Source of the DNA: Fusarium oxysporum f. sp. lycopersici 4287
Lineage: Eukaryota > Ascomycota > Sordariomycetes > Hypocreales > Nectriaceae
Direction of reading: 5' to 3'
Assembly (NCBI RefSeq): GCF_000149955.1
Contig: NC_030992.1
Span: forward strand, 1,519,073-1,583,072
DNA length: 64,000 nucleotides
Numbering within the stretch: the stretch's first letter is position 1; every line of letters starts with the position of its first letter. The notes beneath the pieces are model-generated. The model worked only from the letters and a program-made list of their open reading frames with translations. It had not been told where the DNA came from and made no database searches. Position numbers and translations under genes: made by a program. Positions 46,745-58,896 of this stretch are shown piece by piece.

Positions 46745-47611
46745 GGTGGGCAGCGGATCATTGGTAGATGTTTAGTGAGCTTCGGAATTATATGTGAATG
46801 TGTTAAAGAGCAAGAATATTTTTGTCATAAACCAAGTTGAGAATGTAGTACCTGTGTAAGTTGGTATTTGATGTGGCCAGATTGTACCGTAGTAAGGAAG
46901 TTGCAAAGGATCGCGCTGGCAATTGTTAGTTGGTGTTTCGAGCTCCAGTGCGTCAGAGTGGGTCTAGAGTCTTACAAGCCGAAGCCATTTCTTTGTCACT
47001 GCTCCCATGACTCTTCAGCTTCAATTATTCATACAAGCACTTTCGCTGACGTAGTACGGAATAGTATAACAACTTTTGAATGCCTGTGTTATATGCTCAC
47101 CCATACACAATAACCGCTATAAACAATTGAAAGCCTATGGCTTGGACGTTGGTCCCGGTTTCAGTGTCTAAATGCAGTCATCTCTCGCCAGTAAACATCA
47201 AATTATCACTTCCTACCATTCATATCGTTAGATATTATCGCCACCCCATTGTCTGTTCTTTGCATGGATCTCTAAAGGAACGCTATGTGGCTGATGAGAG
47301 CTATGCGACTGGGATGCTGAGCCAACCATCTCATCGTTGCATTCTACCAGCCCTTACAACGAGTGGATGCACAAAGAACGTGCCGAATATAGATGTTAAG
47401 ACCGTCGAACTATTGATCCATTATTCAACTTGTGGTAATATCTCTCGATATGATTTGTGGCTGCAAAGGCTTGAGGCAACATGCTGGTAGTCAGCATGAG
47501 TGTGGTAATTAAAAGTTGAAGATATTGCCATATATGTAGCCTTGAGTTTTCCCTGGGGGGCTCTGCTTTCACTCGCAGTCTCCCCAGACACTACCTTTCT
47601 GTTTTTTGGCC
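46745..47611. promoter_or_regulatory. Divergent promoter region, J-protein and PLC-X gene
   Basis: 867 bp between outward-facing starts; no coding frame supported. Confidence 0.45.
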
Positions 47612-48567
47612 ATGCAACTTTCATTGATATTGGCTTTTGCTACGGCAACTTCAGCAGCATGCAATGGTCATGATGAACTTTGCAGGCGTAAATATTCGGA
47701 CATCACTTTCATTGGGACGCACAACAGCGCTTTTGTTGGAAAGCTTCCAGTTCACAACCAATACATCTCAGTCGCAGAACAACTCGACTTAGGCGTGCGA
47801 TTCTTACAGGCTCAGACACAAGACAAGGATGGCGATATACAGATGTGCCATACTCACTGCTGGGAATTGGACGCTGGGCCATTGCAGGACTATCTAGAAG
47901 AGATATCAGAATGGGTCGGAAAAAACCCAGATGAGGTCGTGACAATATTTCTGACGAACATTGACGCCCTACCGATCGAAAAGTTCGATGAAGCTTTCAG
48001 CAGTGCAGGGTTAAAAGACCTTGTATTTCGTCCCAAGACGAAGCTTTCCCGAGACGAGTGGCCAACTCTGCAAAAGCTTCTTGAGGATAGAACTCGACTT
48101 GTTGTATTTATGGGTATGCTTTGTTCTGTGTATTCGCTTCTTGAGCTTACTGGCTATCCTCAGATTACAACATGGACGAGGGCAGAGTCGACTACATACT
48201 TGATGAGTTCGACTATTTCTGGGAGACCCCATTCGGTGAATCTAACTCCTCGTTTCCAACCTGTGAGGTTGACCGGCCGGAGAAGGGGGATCCAACCCAA
48301 CTCATGGGGATCATGAATCATATGTTGAACCACGACGTCCTGGGCATTGTCATCCCAAATCAGGCCGATGCAAAAAAGACGAATTCAGAGTATTCTATCC
48401 AAAAACAGATAGACCTTTGCGAGGACAACTGGGGCAGGCGACCGAATGTCATTCTTGTAAGTGGCGAATAAACTCTATAAAAGGTTGTATCTAAATGACT
48501 GTCACAGTTGGATTGGGTTAACGTTGGAGAGGCAATGAACGCCCAGATATCTCTGAATGGTTTATGA
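47612..48567 (+). CDS. Secreted PI-PLC X-domain protein
   Basis: Three exons, 47612-48113, 48164-48456 and 48508-48567, give 284 aa. A cleavable signal peptide is clear (MQLSLILAFATATSAAC). The TIM-barrel X domain starts at YSDITFIGTHNSAFVG, with the first catalytic His. VRFLQAQTQDKDGDIQMCHT carries the second region (CHTHCWELDAGPL), then NPDEVVTIFLTN. This is the calcium-independent, single-domain PLC-X type known from bacteria and secreted fungal proteins, lacking the Y, EF-hand and C2 parts of eukaryotic PLC-delta. It may act on phosphatidylinositol or GPI outside the cell. The last exon ends LDWVNVGEAMNAQISLNG. Introns are 50-51 bp. Confidence 0.9.
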
Positions 48568-49737
48568 GGATTGGACAGTTGAAACCTCGAAAACGAAGGC
48601 CACACCAAGACTTGTTTACACATAGGCACTTTCCAGTAAATCCACCGAGCTATCTACAGATGAATAGCCCACATTCACACACTGCGACCCAACAGCCACA
48701 GTAGGACGAACTACTCGACTATCAGCGTAATTGGTTTAGTGGTAAACTTCTCCGATAACTACTGATAACCTCCACCTGCCTGTTCCTATAATCTTAGGAG
48801 TTCCTTCGGATCCCCAAAGATTTCGATTCCCAGATTACGCATGTAACTTTTTGCATATCTAGAATGATTCCGTTCGGCTGATGTCATCATGTCGTGGTTG
48901 TTTTGACATGATGTTGCTATGTTGTTGATCTAGAGTGCAAAGCGGTATGTAAAGACTAGCTGTTGATTGGTAGCTTAATAGGTACCGTAGTTGTGAATAG
49001 CGGGACGATCCAGGGGTAGTGTACCTGGCTAGCGCAGTCATCCCCTGAACAAACTCTATTACATAAATTGGACCAATAGCGTTGTTAGGTAGCCAACGGC
49101 TGGATGCCTCATTTTGTTTACTTGGCCCGCAAAAACAAAGAAAGATGTAATGGATACCCCGGAATACGAGTTTAGAGGTTCTTCTCTTGCCTACGTGCTA
49201 ATACCGGCATGATCTGAGGAAAAGCTACGTGATTCGTGATAATGTATTGCACAGGACTAAGACAAGACGTGCCAAAGCCCTCGTCAAAGTCTCAAAGAGC
49301 CCCTTTTCATAGACGGAATGCGGAATCTGAATCACTTGGGCTTTTGCTTGTGACGCATGTAGTAGATGAGTATCTTGGCCAGACCTATGTAGACTACTTC
49401 GTACAGCCTAAGTAGACAAAATGGAATCTTAACTTTCCTGATTGAGCATGCAATTTCACATCCACTCTTCATCTGTCTATTGGCAACCCAGCGGACATAA
49501 ACATCACGCTCCCACCATTTGCCGTCCCTCTACAATCTACCTGCACCTCATCTTAGTGGCGCGCCTCCTTTTCCGGCTTTGTCTCCCTGATCTTCCTACC
49601 AGCCCTAGCAAATACTCAATTAAGCATCCAATTTGTGGTTTCATCTGGTATCTCTGGCTTTCTTCCTCCCTCTTCGCCTCCATTTGTTTTCTCTTCTCCA
49701 TCATCTTATATCTCCCCCACATCTTCAGACCCATACA
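48568..49737. other. Intergenic with a tRNA-like relic
   Basis: 1.17 kb with no protein gene. It contains the tRNA-like element listed separately. The last 200 bases before the DOMON gene are strongly CT-rich, as in fungal leaders. Confidence 0.45.
48725..48840 (+). ncRNA. Degenerate tRNA-like element
   Basis: The ends GCGTAAT (48725-48731) and ATTACGC (48834-48840) pair perfectly as a 7 bp acceptor stem. An A-box-like stretch TGGTTTAGTGG follows the 5' end, and a B-box-like TTTCGATTCC precedes the 3' end. TCCGA and TCGGA could pair as an anticodon stem around a long insert. The T stem (AAGAT with CCCAG) does not pair and the anticodon loop lacks a proper T33, so a working tRNA is unlikely. 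At 116 nt it is also longer than a normal tRNA without a large intron. I call it a relic, possibly Gly-like at the 5' end. Confidence 0.3.
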
Positions 49738-51313
49738 ATGTTGCTTCGCAAGCTCGGGCATGCCCTAGCTGCGACAGCAGGTAAGTTTGCCCTCTTTTCT
49801 GAAAGACGAAATCTTTTCTCTTTTGTTACTGGTGTTGACAATCATTTTCCGGCAGCCCTCTTTCCAGTCACTTCTGCCAAAGAAAAAGATGAAGGCGGTC
49901 AATCCACCTTCGTTTCCCCAGATGGAGACGTAGCGTTTGCGATTGACATCGGCGAGAACACCAACACCGAAGTCTACTTCAGTCTCCGCGTCAAGAAGAA
50001 TCGATCCTGGGGCGCTGTTGGTCTTGGAAGCGAGGATATGCCCGGAGCCTTATTTCTCATGGTATACAAGAGCCGGACCACCAACAATGTTACATTCTCC
50101 CCGCGACTTGCCTACGGCCATTACGAGCCTTATTATTGGGATGAGATGGATTACGAAATTCTTAATACCACAGGAATTATCGACGATCACATGGTAGCCA
50201 CAATTCGCTGCAAGAGTGGATGTCGCAGTTGGCCATCGCATGGTGGACAGAAGGGATACCTCGATGTTTACGATCACAACAGCAAGGCCGTATTCGCTTT
50301 TGGACCAAAGGAGGACTACTATAGTGACGATACGGACGCACCTTTGAAATATCATGCAGGATATGGCAGTTTCTCACTCGACATCAAACGAACACATGGG
50401 AAATCCGAGCTACCATCTCTTAGCGATTCTACAAAAGATGTTGGATCCGAGCTTATCTACGCGACGAAGGCCAAGCCAAACTGGGCATCACCGCTTCACG
50501 GAGTTTTTATGGTCTTATCAATCATATTCCTCATGCCAATTGGCGTTGTTCTGCTGAGGTCTGGAGGCTGGGTCAAGTGGCATGCTCTGAACCAGTCCAT
50601 TGCGACTCTGGGTGTCTTTGCAGGTTTCGGTATTGGTGTTGCGAACAGTTTCTATTATCAAAGAGTAAGTCCATCCCGGTAAGTCTGGGCCTGTCACTTA
50701 CGAATATCATAGTCTCGAAGTTTTGATGATCCTCACCAAATTATTGGATTCGTCGTCACTGGCTTATTGCTTGGACAATTTGGATTAGGAGTAATGCACC
50801 ATACTCAGTACAGGAGAACACAGGCCCCGACCAAGTACGGCAAGTTTCATCTTTGGGTTGGCCGTATCATTCTATTTCTAGGCACTCTGAACGCATTCCT
50901 GTAAGTTGTCACATGCACACATCGGTTGCCCATCGCTAACCATCATCAGCGGCTTCACCTTTGCTCTGAACCGAAAATTCGGCATGCTCCTCGCTCTTCT
51001 CATCATCTTCATCTGCATAAGCAGCCTCATCTTGATCTACGGTCGCCGATACATGGACAAGCGCCGTCTTGGTCCTCGTGGCCCTGGTCTGGCAGGCCCT
51101 CAGCAATACAGCGCACCGCCATGGCGGGAGCCTCCTCCTCAACACATGGGTTATCCATCCGATCCTCCGCCAGGTTACCAACCGCCATCAAACCAGGCCG
51201 GGCTTGGTCAAATGTCACCTGCATTGCGATCACCATCCCCGTGGCAATCGAATGACAAGGATGACGAGGCGGATTTGAACCTGGGACGTGAGCAGCGACC
51301 GAGGGAGTTCTGA
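49738..51313 (+). CDS. DOMON (CDH-type cytochrome) plus cytochrome b561 membrane protein
   Basis: Four exons: 49738-49780, 49856-50664, 50713-50900 and 50950-51313, giving 467 aa. A signal peptide is joined by intron 1 (KLGHALAATA to ALFPVTSA). The extracellular heme domain is like the cytochrome part of cellobiose dehydrogenase: DVAFAIDIGENTNTEVYFSL, then GAVGLGSEDMPGALFLMVY with a likely Met ligand. The b561 part follows, with membrane His residues in SPLHGVFMVLS, VKWHALNQSIA, GVMHHTQYRR and GKFHLWVGRI. A Pro/Gln-rich cytosolic tail ends the protein. Such proteins are proposed to pass electrons across the plasma membrane; donor and acceptor are unknown here. Introns of 48-75 bp keep phase throughout. 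Confidence 0.92.
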
Positions 51314-51951
51314 TGAATACTTTGAGTTTGGGTACTGGATTTGGCGTTTATGTTAGCTTTCATGCAATACAACGAATTAACATGAGTGATCGAAACGTTG
51401 GTAATGAAGAGTGAGACTGTGGCCTGTTGTCTACCTATGTCGGCCTGGCCTGAAACCATGGGAAATAACATGCTTTCGGCTGCAGTGTCGAGTGGGATGG
51501 AACAGCAACGGACTTACCAACCTAGTCGAATGCAAGGTATTCGCCTAAGAACATAATCAAAGTAAATTAGTCACTCAAGCTTACACTGAGCGTGGTTGAA
51601 TAGTGCCTCGATATGAGTTTTATAAAAGGACTTGAGTCATATGTCCTCAGGATCTTCACGATACTTAGAGGTTTAGGGTAGCTTGAACGTCATTTGTAGC
51701 ACCTGCAGTAATACTGCATCAGGCTTCATTTTTTTTTACGGGAACCCAGCGGTTACTTTTTAAAGTAGTGATGCCTTTCGTCACACTTGGAGTGGGTGCG
51801 TTATGTTATGCTGTAGTTGGACTGATGTATTGCCGACCTCGGATCGCGATGCCCTACTTCAACTCATCATCGTCTGAAAATTAACTTAACTACGGCAAAC
51901 AAATTCCCATTCCCAACATCAAGTCAAAATAACGCCTCTCAAGCGGCAGCC
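51314..51951. other. Intergenic: promoter of ureidoglycolate lyase
   Basis: 638 bp with no frame supported. A T-run lies at about 51729-51737. Confidence 0.5.
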
Positions 51952-52695
51952 ATGTCAGTTAAAGTCAACGTCGGAAACCTAAGCCTCCGTATCGGGACCG
52001 CTCCCCTGACACAAGAGGAGTTCGCGCCATTTGGAGATGTTGTCTCCAACCCACGACCGAGCCTTCTTCCATCAAAACACGCATCTGAAGGTGGTTCTCT
52101 CCCATACAACGGCACCACTGCCAATCAAGGAACAGCAATTCGCTATGCCGATGTCAGCAAGCCTCAGGACCTCCTCTCACAGGCTCCTAGCAGCAATGGC
52201 CGATTGATCATGAGCCAATTCGTCTGCGAAGCGAGAACTTTGGCACCTGCAAGCGATGACGCTTCTCAGAGCGAGTTCGCCGTCAACATTCTTGAACGAC
52301 ACCCATTCACTTCTCAAACTTTTGCTCCACTGGCCTCTACCGCTTCAAGCTACTTGGTCATCGTGGCACCATCTCTGCCACCATCTCCCCAAGACGATGG
52401 TCTACCTGTACCAAGTGGAGAGGGTCTACCCGGTAGAGGTCTCCCTGATCTGAAGGGGTTGCGTGCGTTTGTAGCAACAGACCGCCAGGCTGTGACTTAT
52501 GCGGCTGGGACATGGCACGCTCCAATGGTAGCTCTTGGTAAGAAGGAGACAACTTTGGATTTTCTGGTTGTTCAGTTCTCCTCTGGGGTTGACATTCAAG
52601 ACTGTCAGATCGTCACATTCGAAGGGCAAGACTCCAAGGAATCTGACATTAAAGTGCGCGTTCCGCGAGGCGGAAGAGTTACCGCCAAACTGTAG
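51952..52695 (+). CDS. DAL3: Ureidoglycolate lyase
   Basis: Single exon, 247 aa. The family (ureidoglycolate lyase, PF04115) is a cupin-like barrel that splits ureidoglycolate into glyoxylate and urea, the last step of allantoin use as a nitrogen source. Seen here: APLTQEEFAPFGDVVSNP at the start, GTAIRYADVS, EFAVNILERHPFTSQTFAPL with the active-site His, YLVIVAPSLPP, LRAFVATDRQAVTYAAGTWH with a second His, and DFLVVQFSSGVDIQDCQI. This is the usual order and length for the fungal enzyme. No other allantoin genes are adjacent. Expression is expected under nitrogen limitation, though I did not find a clear set of GATA sites. Confidence 0.92.
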   Translation: MSVKVNVGNLSLRIGTAPLTQEEFAPFGDVVSNPRPSLLPSKHASEGGSLPYNGTTANQGTAIRYADVSKPQDLLSQAPSSNGRLIMSQFVCEARTLAPASDDASQSEFAVNILERHPFTSQTFAPLASTASSYLVIVAPSLPPSPQDDGLPVPSGEGLPGRGLPDLKGLRAFVATDRQAVTYAAGTWHAPMVALGKKETTLDFLVVQFSSGVDIQDCQIVTFEGQDSKESDIKVRVPRGGRVTAKL

Positions 52696-53125
52696 CTAAA
52701 CCAAGACACGCGATATTTGAGGATCGCACAATGCGTAACCGGACAGTGGCTGAGTAGAAATAGTTGGGCATGCAATTTAAAATATATGCTTCATTTACCC
52801 GAGGACTACATATTATGATATGAAGCCCCTGGGCTTTAACGTTTCAGCTAATCTTGAATTGAACAAGCTCAGGTTGGCCAATATAATGACTGCAATAATA
52901 CGAAAATGACAATAATAGTTCTCATATCCATAGACAACACCACGTTGCCAAAAGCTTAGTCATCGTGCATTCCTACCATACCACGATGACTTTTTAAACT
53001 GTTCTTATAACTAGGTAGGCACTTAGGGTCATGCATTTATCTATTCTATCGTTTCTGTAGAATCTCGGGGTAACATTGCAAATCAGTCGACAGTTACGAC
53101 AAGCTGTGTTGTATCCTGAGCCAAA
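52696..53125. other. Intergenic
   Basis: 430 bp of AT-rich sequence, the 3' flank of the lyase and the promoter of the next gene. No frame supported. Confidence 0.5.
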
Positions 53126-54200
53126 ATGATAGCCCGATTTGAAGCTGCGGAGGCTCGCAACAAGCTGGAGGATCTCTCTGGAATTCAGCTTGAGCCGGGT
53201 GAGAACCCATACAACGCCCTCATCAAAGCTTGTAATAACGACCCTGTGAGTGACTTATCATTCGAACTTGTTGTTCCCAAGCTCACAATGTCAGGCTGAA
53301 GTTCAAACTCTGTACTCTGTCCACCGGACAAAGAGGAACGGCCAACAAGCGGAGAAGTTTTTGTCTTCTGACTTCAAGGAACTGGTTATTGACCAGACAC
53401 TCCTGCGGCTTGAAGACCCGGCTGTAGAGCCGGGATTCCGTGACAATAGGAACTGTTTGGTCATCTGGGCCAGACCCCCAGACCACGTTATCCGCTTAGC
53501 CTCCAAGGTCAATGAGTTACTCAAGAAGGCCGCACCTAGTGAGGGGATTCAGTTCCATAGTCAACTGGCATATACTGACCGTTAAAAAGGTGTCTGGCTT
53601 ATGCCTTCACATAGGATGCATTTGACAACCCTCGAGGTTGCATTCTCCAAAACACCCCAGGAGATTGCTGCCTTTGTAACGACTCTAAGGCCAGCTATCC
53701 CTGACATTGTGAACTACCCATATCATCACAGGTCTCGCCTTGTCAAGCCTATGGTTTCTTATGATTTGTCTGCTTTTGCCCTCTCGTTCCTTCCTGCGTC
53801 AGGTGAAGCAGCACTCTCCCCTCCTCTCACCGAACCTGTTGTCACAGAGGGGATCACGCAGGGAGACGATTACACATATCACCATCTGCGTCGCGACGTG
53901 TACGACAAGGTGCAGGAAAGCGGCGTAGTTGTTGGGTCAAGATATCAAGTTCCCAGTGCGCACATCACGCTTGGACGCTATCTGAATCACGATGACCATG
54001 ACACGCCAGAGAAAAGGGCAGCCTGGGTTAAGGCTATCGATGAGGTCAATACATGGCTAGAGAAGGAGGTCTGGGATAATCCTGACTCCGAGTATAATGC
54101 TGGTGAGTGGCTAGTCGGTCATGAAAGAGGACTGGATGCACGAAATGGCACACTCTGGTATGGAGGCGGGAAGACTATAATGCTGGGTGAAGGGTTTTAG
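53126..54200 (+). CDS. 2H phosphoesterase-like protein (RNA ligase/cyclic phosphodiesterase fold)
   Basis: Three exons, 53126-53245, 53295-53538 and 53590-54200, give 324 aa. It begins LSGIQLEPGENPYNALIKAC; exon 2 has YSVHRTKRNGQQAEKF. The two HxT/S-type motifs of the 2H superfamily are MHLTTLEVAF and PSAHITLGRYL. YHHLRRDVYDKVQESGVVVG lies between them. A TAA in frame at 53583-53585 sits within a 51 bp intron: donor GTGAGG at 53539, branch CTGAC at 53575-53579, acceptor AAAAAG at 53589. Removing it gives KKAAPSVWLMPSHRMHLTTL, as in related fungal proteins. The first HxT motif would otherwise be lost. The substrate is unknown; relatives act on cyclic phosphates or RNA ends. Confidence 0.82.
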
Positions 54201-54537
54201 AATAGCATCAGAGCTTTATACCTATAGACCGATACATTGTTGCTGTTTTGAAGCTTTCTCAACCATGACCATGACTCACGGGCCCTATCCCGCTTGACGT
54301 TGAGGGGTAATGGCTCAACCCTTGAAAATGGTTCATCACCATGAACGCACTTTATTATGCTTTGCTTCAGAAAATTCGTGTTGGTGCAACACAGAGAGTT
54401 TTTTTTCATTCGTTCCCTATGAAACATGCCTCAAATCGAGGGCGTGTACCTCCTTTCGCCTGTGTCCATCCATGATGCCCAAATGCCGCCGAGGTAAGCA
54501 TACAAATGGTGACCCTGAGACCCCAAACACAAAGCAC
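54201..54537. other. Convergent intergenic region
   Basis: 3' flanks of the 2H protein (+) and eL42 (-). No gene seen. Confidence 0.5.
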
Positions 54538-55268
54538 TTAGAACACCAGAGCAGCACCCTTCGTCTTCTTGTCACCACTGTTTTCAATGTCAGCATATTG
54601 TAGAGTTCATGGAGCCAAGAGATCACGTACCCAAGCTCGAAGTGCTTGCATCGCTTCAGCGCCAGCTGGAGCTTGGTCTTGCACTTGACACACTCCAATC
54701 GCAGAACAACCTTCTTGGTGGTCTTGGCCTTCTTGTGGAAGACAGGCTTGGTCTGACCACCATAACCGGACTGCTTGCGGTCGTATCGTCGCTTACCCTG
54801 GGCGAACAGGGAGGCCTTGCCAGCTTTGTACTGGGTGACCTTGTGCTGGGTGTGCTTGCGGCACTCCTTGCCCTTGCAGTAGGTGTTGCGGGTCTTGGGA
54901 ATGTTGACCTGTAGGAGCCAGAATGTTAGCCATCTGGTGATGTTCGAGTATCAAGGCCTCTGCCCAGATCTCAGCATATCGAGTCGCACGCCCCGAAGAC
55001 AGTTTGAGAGAAAAGATCGAATCGTCGGAAAGGACTTCAAGGGCGGAACAAGTGACACCTTCGAGTATCGTCGGTTCGAGGTTGGGTGTGGTCGTTTCGA
55101 GTTCGTGTCCCTTCATAATGCTCCGAAAATTCATCCCACTTTCTCCCAGTGACAGTCATGGTGCGCGCATGGTCGAATGGCTTGAGACAACGGCATTGCA
55201 TTCTTAACAATACGATGGTGCTATTGTTGATGCTGGTGATGAGGTTTTGGGCTGTAGCGACGTACCAT
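54538..55268 (-). CDS. RPL42: 60S ribosomal protein eL42 (L44/L36a)
   Basis: Three exons: 55268-55266 (the ATG alone), 54908-54631 and 54577-54538, giving 106 aa, the standard eL42 length. The first intron is 357 bp with donor GTACGT directly after ATG and acceptor CTACAG before GTCAAC. The second is 53 bp. Protein: [20 protein letters not shown], then [20 protein letters not shown], zinc Cys pairs CKGKEC and CVKCKT, and end [13 protein letters not shown]. It sits at the 60S E-site. Residue 56 is Pro (in QTKPVF), the form linked in other yeasts to cycloheximide sensitivity; Gln there gives resistance. The ATG-only exon is inferred from splice fit, not from a transcript. Confidence 0.93.
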
Positions 55269-55651
55269 TTTGACGACGATGTACGGTGCCGTTCTTTGGG
55301 TGTGTTTGGTGATGCAAGTTCCAAAGACTGGCTAAATTGAGGTTTTGGTTGATTTCTCACTTTGTGGGCAGCCGACCCTACCTAGCCCCATCGGGCGGTG
55401 TGGCATTCGCTTGTATCAGCCACATTTTGGCGCCTGAGATCTAGGGCAACCATGATCAGCGCCTCATCTCGGTGAGGCGAAGGTGAAGGTACGTACCGTG
55501 GAGCTCACCCCACGATGAGGTGGAAAGGACAGACTACGACCGGCCCCACCATTCCCTTGGGATCTTAAGCGCATCCAAGGTGTTCTCAAGGGACGTTTTC
55601 AGGGACAACAGTTATCCGCATACAAAAGACATTTCCAAAGCGTTAACCAAA
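55269..55651. promoter_or_regulatory. Shared divergent promoter, RPL42 and coatomer epsilon
   Basis: 383 bp between the two starts. Both are highly expressed housekeeping genes. I see no TATA box. Confidence 0.5.
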
Positions 55652-56697
55652 ATGGACCCCTACTCGACCGAAGGCGAATTAATCAACATTCACAACCATT
55701 TCCACCAGGGCCAGTATCAGGAAGTTATTGACTTTGATACCTCTTCCTTCTCCCCTGACAACGCTCTGCCCGCGCGCATTCTTGTCCTCCGAGCTCGATT
55801 GGCTCTTGGACAGGCAGAAGATGTTCTCGATGATGTGAAGGGCGATTCTCAGCCTGAGCTCCAGGCTCTGGGTGCTCTTGCTGAGTTCAAATTGGGCAAG
55901 GCCGATTCTGCAGTGCAGACGATCGAGAAGCTGGCCTCTTCAGCTGCCGACAACACAACGGTCCAGGTTATCGGAGGAACGGTTCTCCAAGCTGCTGGAA
56001 AGTCTGAAGAGGCTCTTGCTCTTCTCACTCAACATCAGGGAAGCCGTAAGATCACCCAGAGGTTGGATGATGTTTAGAATGCCGCTGACCGCTATTATTC
56101 AGTTGATGCTGTCTCTCTTATCGTCCAGATCCATCTGCAACAAAACCGAACCGACCTCGCCCTCAAAGAAGTATCTGCTGCAAGGCGATGGGCTCAAGAT
56201 AGTCTCTTGGTCAACTTGGCCGAGTCGTGGGTTGGATTAAGAGTCGTAAGTGTTCTACAGGTTCGGGAAATACATTCACTGAGACGGTGCAGGGTGGTGA
56301 GAAGTACCAGCAGGCGTTCTACGTCTTTGAGGAGCTCGCCCAAGCTCCCTCGACCTCATCAATTCGAAGCCTTGTCTCGCAAGCTGTCTGCGAACTGCAC
56401 CTCGGCCGAACAGAAGAAGCCCAAGCTGCTCTCGAACAGGCCCTGGAGAAGGACGCTAATAACGCCGACGCGATTGCCAATCTGCTGGTTCACAATGTTA
56501 TTTCCGGCAACCAGTCCGATGAATTTGCACAGTCAGTCCCGTTGTCTGATTCCCATCTTTAAACAAGACTTATACTCATATCTACTAGGAAATTAAGGAG
56601 CGTCAAGCCTGACCATCAATTCTTGGCCGACTTGGAGGAGAAGAGCGCTCTTTTTGATAAGGCTGCCACAAAGTATAGCCCCAAGGTGTCGGCATGA
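55652..56697 (+). CDS. SEC28: Coatomer epsilon subunit (COPI)
   Basis: Four exons: 55652-56045, 56103-56245, 56293-56531 and 56589-56697, giving 294 aa. It is an all-helical TPR-like solenoid: LINIHNHFHQGQYQEVIDF near the start, VLRARLALGQAEDVLDDV, LLTQHQGSLDAVSLIVQIHL across intron 1, AESWVGLRVGGEKYQQAFYV across intron 2, and KLRSVKPDHQFLADLEEK in the last exon. Epsilon-COP stabilises alpha-COP in the COPI vesicle coat for Golgi-to-ER transport. Each intron is 47-57 bp and each junction restores family-conserved sequence. In-frame codons continue upstream of 55652 without a good ATG, and MDPYSTEGEL is the normal start. Confidence 0.94.
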
Positions 56698-57507
56698 TTT
56701 GGGCTAGGCGTATCAATTGCTAAAATTAATGGCGGGCGCATTATTCATAGAGGATTGGACCCCCTTGGCAATGATTATTGAGATCTCGAACGTATTTTAC
56801 CATGTTAACCAACAGCACGTCCGAATCACGGAGAGCATCAACGGGAAGGCGAAGATCATCAAAATATATCAGGACCTTTTACTGCAAAGAATTAAACTTA
56901 ACACTGGCAAGGGTATATACAACCATTTGTGTGTGGACTTGTAATTCTTAACCTTCTGGTCGAGGAGTGTTTCCTGGATATGGGGTAAGCTATTATTGCA
57001 AGATCTGGCATAATTCCGAAGACCACTTTTGTCGAGATAGACCGTCTTTTTGTCCATTGGCTAAAGTACCGAGCCATGCGGCGAATGATCATCGAATGTT
57101 CTCAAGCTGCTGAATCTCCAAAACATATATCATCCATGATATCGTCACGAGACACTAGTAGGGATACCTACTAGTTAGGAGTCCACATTGCTAGATCCTG
57201 CTTAGTTGGTCGCACCCAGGAACAGGATGCATTGCTAAAACAGGCTGAGAATGCACAAGGGGATAATTTATTCGGGTGAGCGCGTGTTACCTCGCTCAAA
57301 AGTTCAGAGACTAGAGCATCCATATCATTAAAGGGCCCTTCCGTTCTTTCTATGCCGTCAATCCTAAGCCCATGTCATAAAGCATCATGACGGCCCACAC
57401 GAAACTCCCGAATTTCCCAACCAAGATGTCATCATCATTCGCTAACGCTCGACTCGGCTCTGAAGCCCTCTTACAATTTCTTTTGTCTAAGCATTGGACG
57501 CATTTGC
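56698..57507. other. Convergent intergenic region
   Basis: 810 bp between coatomer epsilon (+) and MBF1 (-) 3' ends. Short open frames show no protein-like pattern. Confidence 0.5.

Positions 57508-58896
<1,389 letters not shown>

Noticed and set aside
53583..53585. Nonsense mutation, stop readthrough or A-to-I editing at the in-frame TAA
   Set aside because: A complete intron with donor, branch site and acceptor surrounds it and its removal restores family sequence; editing of TAA would also need two changes.
54793..55134. 113-codon minus-strand frame
   Set aside because: It lies mostly in the first intron of RPL42 and runs out of frame into exon 2.
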